Source: Bacteroidia bacterium
GTDB lineage: Bacteria > Bacteroidota > Bacteroidia > Bacteroidales > Paludibacteraceae
Direction: 5' to 3'
DNA: 64,000 nucleotides
Assembly: GCA_021152555.1 (NCBI GenBank)
Contig: JAGKVE010000002.1
Coordinates: forward strand, 26,883 to 90,882
The notes under the pieces were generated by a model, which was given only the letters and a program-made list of their open reading frames with translations, did not search any database and was not told the DNA's origin. The translations under genes were made by a program, and so were the position numbers. Shown here piece by piece: positions 35,731 to 42,424 of this stretch (position 1 is the stretch's first letter; the number at the start of each line of letters is the position of its first letter).

Positions 35731-36971
35731 CGTGCTAATTTGATTTCGTTCCACATCTCGAGTAACATCTCCTGGCTATCGCCGGCATCGTGCATCAGGG
35801 CGCAGCGGTCGATAATACTCTTGTCTGCGTAATAAACGGGGTTCAGGTTCAATGCGTGTGGGTCAAGCATTTCGCCGTTCACGTCTATTGGCTTGTCGCC
35901 GAAGAAATAACTGGCGTCAACGGTCTCCGGCCATTCCTCATCATCGTTCTGCTCGTCTAAGATGATTGCGGCAGCTTTCTCGCCTCCGGCGCAGGATACG
36001 TAACCTATCTCGTCCATGTTTGCCAGCGCGTTGTCCGCACGGCACATATAGTCGATGAAATAGGTAGCGGCTTTCACGTTCTTTGCGTATTTAGGGATGA
36101 CCCAGCCGTCAAACCATACGTTCGAACCCTCTTGCGGCACAATATAATCAAGCATAACTCCCATCTCGGCTGCTTCCTCGATAGCGAACTGTGCATCGCC
36201 GGACCAGCTCAGGTTCATCCATGCTTTGCCTTTGGTCATCTCCTCTTTGCCGAAATCCACTTCCCATCCGCAAATCTGTTTCTTGGCGTTCAGCAGTACC
36301 TCTTTGACGGCAGCCACGCGTTCCGGCGTGATGTCGCGTACCAGTTCGTCACGGGTCACTTCGCCTGACTCAATCTGATCCTTGAAAGCATAGAGAACGA
36401 GTACCGAATATACATCGCGGAACGCATCTTTCATGAGAATACGGTTCTCAAATCTCGGATCCAGTACTGCACCCCAAGAAGCCAAGTCCTCGCGGTTGAC
36501 ATACTGCGGGTTGTATATAAATCCGGTCGTGCCCCACATGTAACCAACCGTGTAGTCGCTCACTTTGATGTCTGCGCTCGGCGCCATCTGTTGGAATTTC
36601 TCCGTCACGAACGGGGAGATGTTGTCGAAATAATAGATGGAGTCAGCGATCAGTTCTTTCTGAATCGGCTGTACCAGACCTTTCTTTAACATACGCTCGA
36701 TAATGTACTCCGACGGGCAGAAGACGTCGTAGTCCTCGTGACCGACTTCGATCTTCGTCAGCGCGGTCTCGTTGATGTCGAAGGTCTCATAAACCAACTC
36801 CACTTTCTCACCGGTCTGTGCGTAGTACCAGGACTCGAAGTTCGCCTTGACGTCCTCGTCAATGTAGTCCGCCCAGTTCAGCACTTTGAGTTGATGTGCG
36901 CGGTCGGAACCGCCGCAGGAACTTAACACGATGGCTGCGATAGCCAGCATGGAAACAAATACTTTTTTCAT
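35727..36971 (-). CDS. potD: Spermidine/putrescine ABC transporter substrate-binding lipoprotein PotD
   Basis: 414 aa. Lipoprotein signal with LSSC (Cys19). The mature part starts with the PotD-type LKVLNWADYIDEDV and has YDVFCPSEYIIERMLKKGLVQPI, YMWGTTGFIYNP and WFDGWVIPKYAKN, characteristic of the PotD/PotF periplasmic-binding fold. It is longer than E. coli PotD (~348 aa) because of an acidic stretch near the end (DEQNDDEEWPE). It should capture polyamines and deliver them to PotB/PotC; being a lipoprotein it is membrane-tethered. It overlaps potC by ATGA on one side and the TPR gene by ATGA on the other. Confidence 0.93.
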   Translation of the reverse strand: MKKVFVSMLAIAAIVLSSCGGSDRAHQLKVLNWADYIDEDVKANFESWYYAQTGEKVELVYETFDINETALTKIEVGHEDYDVFCPSEYIIERMLKKGLVQPIQKELIADSIYYFDNISPFVTEKFQQMAPSADIKVSDYTVGYMWGTTGFIYNPQYVNREDLASWGAVLDPRFENRILMKDAFRDVYSVLVLYAFKDQIESGEVTRDELVRDITPERVAAVKEVLLNAKKQICGWEVDFGKEEMTKGKAWMNLSWSGDAQFAIEEAAEMGVMLDYIVPQEGSNVWFDGWVIPKYAKNVKAATYFIDYMCRADNALANMDEIGYVSCAGGEKAAAIILDEQNDDEEWPETVDASYFFGDKPIDVNGEMLDPHALNLNPVYYADKSIIDRCALMHDAGDSQEMLLEMWNEIKLAR

Positions 36972-38338
36972 TTCTCTTCTTGTTTAGAGTTACGTATATT
37001 GATATAAATTAAAACGGTCAACATCACTAACAGGATGATGGTAAACAACGGTCTCAGCTCCGGCGTCAGACCGCCTTTGCGGGCATCGGAGTAGATGAAT
37101 GTACTCAGCGTCTCCAGGCCGCCCGAACCTTTGGTGAAGAATGTCACGCCGAAGTCATCGACGGAGAGCGTGAGCGCCAGGATGAATCCGCTCAGCATGC
37201 CCGGCCATAACTCCGGTAACATGACCATGCGCAGTGCCTGTGCCGGCGTTGCGCCGAGGTCGAGTGCCGCCTCATAGGTATTGGGGTTCATCTTGCTCAA
37301 TCGGGGCAGTACGCTCAGTACGACATACGGCGTACAGAACACCACATGCGCGATGCAGACGGTTGCCAGGCCCTGGCTCATACCTAACGCCACGAAGAGC
37401 AGGAAGAGCGAGATTCCGGTGATGATGTCGGGGTTGATCATCGGCACGGAGTTGAGGAACGAGACTATTTTGCGTTGCCGGGCGCGCATGTTATAAATAC
37501 CTATCGCCGCGAGCGTACCGAGAATCGTGGAGCTGACGGCAGCGACGAGTGCGATTATCACGGTGTACCATATGGCGCTGTTCAGCCCTGTACCCGCGTG
37601 ACCCGTGAACAGGTTGGTGTAGAGTTGGAACGAGAAGCCCGTCCAGTTCCCTAACACTTTGCTTTCCGTAAAAGAGAACACGGCGATAAGCGCTATCGGC
37701 GCGTATAGTACGAGTAGTAACAGCCATAAGTAAGCCTGTGACCAATAATGCCGGCGGTTGCCCATCCGCTTGCGGTGCAACATCTCCTGCTCCACCGAGC
37801 TGAGGCTTTTCTCTTTGCGGCGCTGAATGATGATGAAACAGCTGTAACAGGCGATGCCGGTACCTAACAGCCCGGCGAGCACCCACCAAATCCATGCATG
37901 GCTGCGATGACTGCCAGTCGTCTCATGCAGGTATTGCTCGAAGGCGTTTCGGCCGTTGACTACCAGTACCCGCTGACTGCGGTTTTTCGGCTCTTTCTTG
38001 CTGCGCCAGACGGTCCATCGTACCTGCGCTTCGTCCGTGAAACTATAGATGCTGTCGAACCCTTCTACCGGACCCTCGTTCACAAACACGAAGTCAAAAT
38101 CTGAAGGCTGATAGCTGAAAGCTGAAAGCTTAACTTTCACATTCACCTTCTCTCCGGCGTAACTCTCCGGGAACGCTTTCAGCACTTGTACATCCCCTGT
38201 CGCGCCGACCTTCAGCTCGTACGTCAGGTTCGACTGGGCAAATGAGAATACAGAGTACAGAATACAGAGTACAGACAAAATCAGTCTATATTCTTTCAGC
38301 GAAGCGGTCTTTACTCTTTGAGCGAAGCGGTCTATCAT
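36968..38338 (-). CDS. potC: PotC permease fused to an N-terminal periplasmic domain
   Basis: 456 aa against ~265 for usual PotC. Residues 1-35 are a signal peptide built from repeats (IDRFAQRVKTASLKE then ILSVLCILYSVFSFAQ). Residues ~36-146 are a predicted periplasmic domain of unknown family (LTYELKVGATGDVQVLKAF, YAGEKVNVKVKLSAF). Residues ~147-170 (WIWWVLAGLLGTGIACYSCF) are a transmembrane helix, then a basic cytoplasmic linker. From ~190 it is a standard PotC with six TM segments and the EAA loop AALDLGATPAQALRMVMLPELW. Adding one TM after a cleaved signal keeps the permease N-terminus inside, so the topology is coherent. The extra domain could contact PotD. A heptamer array (38101-38131) lies inside it. 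ATGA overlaps on both sides. Confidence 0.9.
   Translation of the reverse strand: MIDRFAQRVKTASLKEYRLILSVLCILYSVFSFAQSNLTYELKVGATGDVQVLKAFPESYAGEKVNVKVKLSAFSYQPSDFDFVFVNEGPVEGFDSIYSFTDEAQVRWTVWRSKKEPKNRSQRVLVVNGRNAFEQYLHETTGSHRSHAWIWWVLAGLLGTGIACYSCFIIIQRRKEKSLSSVEQEMLHRKRMGNRRHYWSQAYLWLLLLVLYAPIALIAVFSFTESKVLGNWTGFSFQLYTNLFTGHAGTGLNSAIWYTVIIALVAAVSSTILGTLAAIGIYNMRARQRKIVSFLNSVPMINPDIITGISLFLLFVALGMSQGLATVCIAHVVFCTPYVVLSVLPRLSKMNPNTYEAALDLGATPAQALRMVMLPELWPGMLSGFILALTLSVDDFGVTFFTKGSGGLETLSTFIYSDARKGGLTPELRPLFTIILLVMLTVLIYINIRNSKQEEK
38101..38131 (-). repeat. Heptamer array (CTGAAAG)x4 inside potC
   Basis: Units CTGAAGG, CTGATAG, CTGAAAG, CTGAAAG. On the minus strand they encode KLSAFSYQPSD in the extra periplasmic domain of PotC. 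Confidence 0.85.
38245..38275 (-). repeat. Heptamer array (AGAATAC/AGAGTAC)x4 encoding a signal-peptide core
   Basis: Alternating AGAATAC and AGAGTAC units at 38245, 38252, 38259 and 38266. The minus-strand reading encodes SVLCILYSVFS, the hydrophobic core of the PotC signal peptide. Confidence 0.92.
38297..38333 (-). repeat. 23-bp element, 1.7 copies, encoding an n-region
   Basis: Minus strand: GACCGCTTCGCTCAAAG, then after 23 bp GACCGCTTCGCTGAAAG. It starts two codons after the potC ATG and encodes DRFAQRVKTASLKE. Nearly identical to 35689-35727. Confidence 0.9.
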
Positions 38339-39129
38339 ATCATTCCTCCTTTCTCTGTTTCGGAGTTGTTGTCTCCGAAGAATGATGTGAGCCCGATGAT
38401 AATCAGCAGGACGAGGCTGAGTACAGCGCCGTAGTTGAGCAGGTCGGTTGTCGTAATATAGTCCTGAATGAGGCTACCGAACAGTTTGATGTTATTATGC
38501 GTCAGCAGTTCGGCGATGGCGAAAGTGGAAACGGTCGGCATAAACACCATCACTATTCCGCTATACACGCCGGGCATGGAGAGCGGAACAATCACTTTCC
38601 AGAAACTTTGCCATCTGTTGGCGCCGAGGTCGTACGCTGCTTCCACGAGCGAGTTGTCCATCTTCTGAAGCGTGTTATAAATCGGGTAGATCATGAACGG
38701 CAGGTAGTCATAGCATAGACCGAAAAGCAGTGCCCCTTCGCCCAGGGGAAGGCCGAAGATGTTGAATAATTCCACTGTTGCAACCGTGCGCAGCAGAAAA
38801 TTGATCCACATCGGCAGAATAAAGAGCATTGCCATCACTTTTGGGGTTCTGAAATCCTCCTGCGCCATGATGTACGCCGCCGGATAGCCGATGAGCAGAC
38901 AGATGGCGGTATTGCATACGGCAATCATCACCGAGTACAGAAAAGTCTGTATGGCCTCGCTGTGGCTGAAGAACTTGGCGAAATTGCGCAGCGTGAAGTG
39001 CCCTTCGATGTCGGTGAACGCATATACGCCTACGAGTATAAGCGGCAGTATGACGAAGAGCAGCATGAACAGTACATAAGGCCATGCCCACGTCCGACGC
39101 GAAGAAGCTATTTGAAGAATCTTATTCAT
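38335..39129 (-). CDS. potB: Spermidine/putrescine ABC transporter permease PotB
   Basis: 264 aa, normal family length. Six predicted TM segments (starting VLFMLLFVILPLILVGVYAF) and the EAA cytoplasmic loop AAYDLGANRWQSFWKVIVPLSMP, here split as AAYDLGANRWQSFW and KVIVPLSMP, which docks on the ATPase. It forms the transmembrane pore with PotC. Start 39129 gives MNKILQIASSRRTWAW, a good cytoplasmic lead. The stop overlaps the potC start by ATGA; the potA stop is 31 nt upstream, with a CTAG octamer array filling that gap. Confidence 0.95.
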   Translation of the reverse strand: MNKILQIASSRRTWAWPYVLFMLLFVILPLILVGVYAFTDIEGHFTLRNFAKFFSHSEAIQTFLYSVMIAVCNTAICLLIGYPAAYIMAQEDFRTPKVMAMLFILPMWINFLLRTVATVELFNIFGLPLGEGALLFGLCYDYLPFMIYPIYNTLQKMDNSLVEAAYDLGANRWQSFWKVIVPLSMPGVYSGIVMVFMPTVSTFAIAELLTHNNIKLFGSLIQDYITTTDLLNYGAVLSLVLLIIIGLTSFFGDNNSETEKGGMI

Positions 39130-39136
39130 TGCTTTA

Positions 39137-39172
39137 CTAGTTTTCTAGTGTACTAGTTGACTATTCGACTAG
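39137..39172. repeat. CTAG octamer array between potA and potB
   Basis: CTAG (or CTAT at 39161) at exact 8-bp spacing: 39137, 39145, 39153, 39161, 39169. The array reaches into potA and supplies its last codons and stop (minus strand CTA GTC GAA TAG). Same type as the arrays around 9428-9988. Confidence 0.9.
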
Positions 39173-40648
39173 TTTGTCTATTAATATCTCCTTCGTCGGA
39201 ATGACTATTCCCACGCGGTCGCCATCGTCCCACACGTCATTCGTGTTGACATACAGGTCGTGCCCCTCGTCGGTACGGATGGTCAGATGGTAGTGATTGC
39301 CCTTATAGAGAATGAAATGTACTTCGCCGGAGAGTGTGCCTTCTTCTTCGTAGTCTTGCAGGTCGATGGAGCGGAAAGGAACACGTACCTGCACTTTCTC
39401 GCCGGGCTCGAGGCCCTCTATCTGCTGAGGCATCACCTCCCAGTCGGCGTCAATGAAACGCACTTTGCCGTTCTTCGTCACCTCGCCTTCGAAATAGTTG
39501 TATATATAGTGCTCTTTCTTTACAATCTGGATATCTTCGGGTTTGACGAGCATGCCCACTTCCGTTCCGGGGAGGAACTCATGGTAGTCCTGAATGAGGA
39601 ACTCATATCCGTCGGGTGTGAGTACACGCATCTCGTAGTGTACGCCCTTGAAGATACAGCTCTGTACCTCGCCGTACCATTTGGTGAACTTGCCTTTCGG
39701 CACGCGGTCCTCCTCGTCCAGATCGGCTTGTGAGGCGGCGTCGGGACCTTTGTCGCTTTCGACTTTCGACTTTTGACTTTCGACTTTCCATAAATAGATA
39801 TCTTCCGGCCGGATGACCACATCGACGGGTACGTCTTCGCCGAAGCCCTCGTCAATGCAGTCGAATTCTTTGCCGAGGAACTGCACCTTGCGGTCGCGGA
39901 TCATCCGTCCGGAGAGGATGTTGCTCTCGCCGATAAAGTCCGCCACAAAGCAGTTTTGCGGTTCGTTGTATATGTCTGTCGGAGTACCGATTTGTTTGAT
40001 TTTACCTTCGTTCATCACTACCACACGGTCGGAAAGCGTGAGTGCTTCTTCCTGGTCGTGCGTCACGTAGATAAAGGTGATGCCGAGTTTCTCATGCAGC
40101 TCCTTGAGTTCGATCTGCATGTCGTGCCGCATCTTGAGGTCGAGTGCGGATAGCGGCTCGTCGAGCAGCAGCACTTCGGGTTCGTTGACTATGGCCCGGG
40201 CTATGGCTACACGCTGTTGCTGACCGCCGCTCAGGGTGTCCACCTTGCGCTCTTCGTAACCCGTCATGTTCGCCATTTTGAGGGCACGGCGTACTTTCTT
40301 CTTGATCGTCTCCGGGTCCTCTTTCTTGAGTTTGAGACCGAAGGCGACATTGTTGAATACGTTAAGATGTGGGAACAGGGCGTATTTCTGGAATACGGTG
40401 TTGACCGGGCGCTGGTATGGAGGTGTTTTGGTAACGTCCTCGCCTTTGAGCAGGATCTCGCCGGAACTGGCGACTTGGAAACCTGCTATGCAGCGCAGCA
40501 GAGTTGTTTTACCGCAGCCCGAAGGGCCTAAGATGGTGACGAACTCGCCTTTCTTCACTTGAAGGCTTACGTCGTTGAGGGCATACTTGCCGTCTTCGAA
40601 CTGTTTCGAGACATGGCTCACCTCAATGATAAACGGATTTTTGCTCAT
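39161..40648 (-). CDS. potA: Spermidine/putrescine ABC transporter ATP-binding protein PotA
   Basis: 495 aa, longer than usual (~370). Walker A GPSGCGKT (41-48), signature LSGGQQQR (139-146), Walker B VLLLDE (159-164) and an H-loop ([10 protein letters not shown]). The C-terminal regulatory part has two TOBE-like stretches instead of one. Residues ~287-298 ([12 protein letters not shown]) are encoded by a heptamer array at 39755-39789 and look like an inserted linker, followed by an acidic DLDEEDR. It should energise polyamine import with PotB, PotC and PotD. First gene of the operon, with a promoter at 40788-40819 and a leader of about 135 nt. Confidence 0.95.
   Translation of the reverse strand: MSKNPFIIEVSHVSKQFEDGKYALNDVSLQVKKGEFVTILGPSGCGKTTLLRCIAGFQVASSGEILLKGEDVTKTPPYQRPVNTVFQKYALFPHLNVFNNVAFGLKLKKEDPETIKKKVRRALKMANMTGYEERKVDTLSGGQQQRVAIARAIVNEPEVLLLDEPLSALDLKMRHDMQIELKELHEKLGITFIYVTHDQEEALTLSDRVVVMNEGKIKQIGTPTDIYNEPQNCFVADFIGESNILSGRMIRDRKVQFLGKEFDCIDEGFGEDVPVDVVIRPEDIYLWKVESQKSKVESDKGPDAASQADLDEEDRVPKGKFTKWYGEVQSCIFKGVHYEMRVLTPDGYEFLIQDYHEFLPGTEVGMLVKPEDIQIVKKEHYIYNYFEGEVTKNGKVRFIDADWEVMPQQIEGLEPGEKVQVRVPFRSIDLQDYEEEGTLSGEVHFILYKGNHYHLTIRTDEGHDLYVNTNDVWDDGDRVGIVIPTKEILIDKLVE
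39755..39789 (-). repeat. Heptamer array (ACTTTCG)x5 inside potA
   Basis: Five units on the plus strand, reading CGAAAGT on the minus strand, encode [11 protein letters not shown] within PotA. The same heptamer family (AGTCGAA) occurs at 44271-44291 and 46656-46718. Confidence 0.9.
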
Positions 40649-40741
40649 TTTAGTAAAATCAAAATCGGTTTCTGTGCCCCTAAATCGGGTTTCTGTACTC
40701 CGAATAATTCATAAAAATTGTCACTTTTGTTATACAATATA

Positions 40742-40760
40742 CTTGTGCGCACAGCACAAG
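40742..40760 (-). promoter_or_regulatory. Leader hairpin of the potA transcript
   Basis: CTTGTGC (40742-40748), loop GCACA, GCACAAG (40754-40760): a perfect 7-bp stem within the potA leader, followed by alternating GTACGCGTCCGCGCAC sequence. A regulatory role is possible but not shown. Confidence 0.4.
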
Positions 40761-40787
40761 CGTACGCGTCCGCGCACATTTCGGGGG

Positions 40788-40819
40788 CAAAGGTACTGCT
40801 TTTTTTTGAAATACGCAAG
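40788..40819 (-). promoter_or_regulatory. Bacteroides-type promoter for potA
   Basis: Minus strand: CTTG (40816-40819), 20 bp, TACCTTTG (40788-40795). The -7 box is a full TAnnTTTG match; the -33 box differs by one base from TTTG. Confidence 0.75.
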
Positions 40820-40838
40820 AAAAATCACGGATTTTTAC

Positions 40839-40866
40839 GTTTAGAGTTGAGAGTTTAGTGTTTAGA
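40839..40866. repeat. Heptamer array (GTTTAGA)x4
   Basis: GTTTAGA, GTTGAGA, GTTTAGT, GTTTAGA at exact 7-bp steps between the potA promoter and the terminator at 40871-40897. Non-coding. Confidence 0.85.
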
Positions 40867-40870
40867 GGAC

Positions 40871-40897
40871 AAAAAAAGGCACCTTTGAGGTGCCTTT
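40871..40897 (-). terminator. Intrinsic terminator of the 41617-40902 operon
   Basis: Minus strand: AAAGGCACC, loop TCAAA, GGTGCCTTT, running into a T-tract (A7 at 40871-40877 on the plus strand). It lies 4 bases after the stop codon of the 126-aa gene. Confidence 0.92.
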
Positions 40898-40901
40898 CCG
40901 A

Positions 40902-41282
40902 TTAGCCGTTAGCCTGCTCCCAGGCGACCTTCTCCAAGTGGAAGAGGTAGGATCGCATGGTTTTGTACCCATTGGCGTCGTCCTTCTGTGCCTTGAAGTT
41001 GGTATTGTCCTGCGTGATTTTGGAGAGGTCTTTTCGTCGTGCAGCGACTGCTGCGCAGATAGCGCCGAACTTGCTGCGGTGTGCCGTTTCCTCTGCTGTC
41101 ACAGGTGTTGAGCGTCTCGTTTTCTTCCGCATGTAGAGTCGATTACAGTGATTACTCAGTGTAGCCGCGACTCGATGCGTGCCTAACAGCATTTTGTCAC
41201 ATGAATGCTGACCGCTTTTACCGGGTTTAGCTAATGCGCCGGAAACGGAGTCAATACCGGCGCTCCAATCTACGTAAGCCAT
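40902..41282 (-). CDS. Small conserved-looking protein of unknown function
   Basis: 126 aa, basic, no signal peptide or transmembrane helix. N-terminal MAYVDWSAGIDSVSGALAKP, a Cys/His-containing middle (HSCDKMLLGTHR, SNHCNRLYMRKKTRR) and a helical C-terminal half (AARRKDLSKITQDNTNFKAQK). Not recognised. It lies 5 nt behind the 109-aa gene with the same direction and ends at a strong terminator, so the two form an operon. The Cys and His spacing could bind a metal, but this is a guess. Confidence 0.65.
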   Translation of the reverse strand: MAYVDWSAGIDSVSGALAKPGKSGQHSCDKMLLGTHRVAATLSNHCNRLYMRKKTRRSTPVTAEETAHRSKFGAICAAVAARRKDLSKITQDNTNFKAQKDDANGYKTMRSYLFHLEKVAWEQANG

Positions 41283-41287
41283 AGTGA

Positions 41288-41617
41288 TTAAGGATTAGTA
41301 GTTTGTGACTGTTTGTATAACTTACGAAACACGTAACCGGTAAGGGTTTTGCACTTACGCTGCTGTTTCCACTCTGCTACCAACGTGGCTTTTTGGTCAG
41401 CATCGGCTAATGCCGTTTTGACTTGCGCCATTATGGACTTCATCTTGTCCTGCACGGTCTGCTGCGCAGCAGATGGCGGGTCGTTGGTGACAGGGTTCTT
41501 GAGGCGAACGCCAATCATCTGGTTGTCAAACTTGCGTACTTTAGCGTACACTTTATCTGATTTTGCATACTTACCTTTGAAGGTATCAAGGTGAGTGAAC
41601 GGCTCTAGTTTAGCCAT
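41288..41617 (-). CDS. MAKLEP-family small protein, paralogue of 42425-42835
   Basis: 109 aa, basic, cytoplasmic by sequence. It starts MAKLEPFTHLDTFKGKYAKSD; the gene at 42835 starts MAKLEPALPFDHFSGKLAKNE. Both continue with a short beta-like stretch containing Arg/Lys and then a helical part (AQQTVQDKMKSIMAQVKTAL). The family is not recognised and no function is assigned. Promoter at 41893-41923; the leader is about 270 nt, long for such a small gene. Confidence 0.65.
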   Translation of the reverse strand: MAKLEPFTHLDTFKGKYAKSDKVYAKVRKFDNQMIGVRLKNPVTNDPPSAAQQTVQDKMKSIMAQVKTALADADQKATLVAEWKQQRKCKTLTGYVFRKLYKQSQTTNP

Positions 41618-41892
41618 ATCTTCCCGAAGATTTCTTTATTTCCGCTTCGGGGTCGGAAGGAAAACTTTAAATTTAAATAATTAAGTATTATAAGGTTTAA
41701 CGGCATATATGTTAGAAAGTCAAGATTTAGGTATGTTTTGATTGTACCTTCTAACAGGCTGTTAATACCTTTTGTGCTTGATATACTATGCAAGCGGACA
41801 TAGGCCTATTGCAGTGCGGAACATGCAGGCGGATTATACAATCATAAGCTTATAGACGATTACGAGCAATCGTGAAGTTTTAAAATCCGGTG

Positions 41893-41923
41893 CAAAGGTA
41901 CTGCTTTTTTCTGAATTGGCAAA
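41893..41923 (-). promoter_or_regulatory. Bacteroides-type promoter for the 41617-40902 operon
   Basis: Minus strand: TTTG (41920-41923), exactly 19 bp, TACCTTTG (41893-41900). Full match to the primary-sigma consensus. Confidence 0.85.
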
Positions 41924-42072
41924 TTTTTTTGGCAACTTTTTATTTAAGAAATTTTAAAAGTTTTCCAAAAAAAAATTCTAACACACTAATAATGAGAGTT
42001 TTGCAAAATATAATTTATTAAAAAATTTTCCAAAAATTTAAATATTTAAATGGAAACACCGAACGGGGCAAA

Positions 42073-42381
42073 CGGCATACCATGCCGGACAATGGACGAA
42101 AGAAGAAACGCGGTAGAGCCGATGTCCGCATTTAATGCGGACGCAATGGACGGAGGGGAGCACGCGGGCACAGGACACCGCAAAGGAGGAGTACAGGGAG
42201 GCGCAATGGGTAAAGGGCGGGCAATGGTATGCCCAAGAACTACCAACAATCTATAGCGGGATAGCATCCCGCATAATGGACATAGACAAAGGCGGCCGTA
42301 ATCTATAGCGGGATAGCATCCCGCACAATGGACATAGACAGAGGCGGCGGGAATCTATAGCGGGATAGCATCCCGCATAAT
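42073..42381 (+). repeat. Five hairpin-AATGGAC modules
   Basis: Perfect stems with 3-nt loops, each followed 2-3 nt later by AATGGAC. Module 1: CGGCAT-ACC-ATGCCG (42073-42087), AATGGAC at 42091. Module 2: GTCCGCAT-TTA-ATGCGGAC (42124-42142), AATGGAC at 42145. Modules 3-5: GCGGGAT-AGC-ATCCCGC at 42256, 42308 and 42360, with AATGGAC at 42275, 42327 and 42379. Stem sequences differ but pairing is kept. Confidence 0.8.
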
Positions 42382-42403
42382 GGACATAGACAAAGACATA
42401 GAC
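42248..42403. repeat. 52-bp direct repeat, three copies
   Basis: AATCTATAGCGGGATAGC begins at 42248, 42300 and 42352, exactly 52 bp apart. Each copy holds the GCGGGATAGCATCCCGC hairpin and a purine-rich GACATAGACAAAGGCGG segment; the third copy passes into a hexamer array. Confidence 0.92.
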
Positions 42404-42424
42404 ATAGACAAAGACAAAGACAAA
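42383..42424. repeat. Hexamer array (GACATA/GACAAA)x7
   Basis: Seven units alternating GACATA and GACAAA, ending directly at the stop codon of the 136-aa gene (42425). Confidence 0.9.

Larger units (their letters stand above)
41924..42424. other. Gene-free region: AT-rich block, then hairpin/AATGGAC field
   Basis: 41924-42048 is extremely AT-rich with poly-A/T tracts. 42049-42247 is abruptly GC-rich and holds imperfect hairpins; an open frame at 42050-42256 lacks gene-like composition. 42248-42424 holds the 52-bp repeats and a hexamer array. No RNA gene is recognised. Confidence 0.6.

Noticed and set aside
42050..42256. Possible 68-aa protein on the plus strand
   Set aside because: The sequence is made of hairpin-AATGGAC modules, has a strange composition and no initiation signal; structure at DNA level explains it better.
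42248..42403. CRISPR array
   Set aside because: The units are contiguous 52-bp copies with no variable spacers, and no cas genes are seen.
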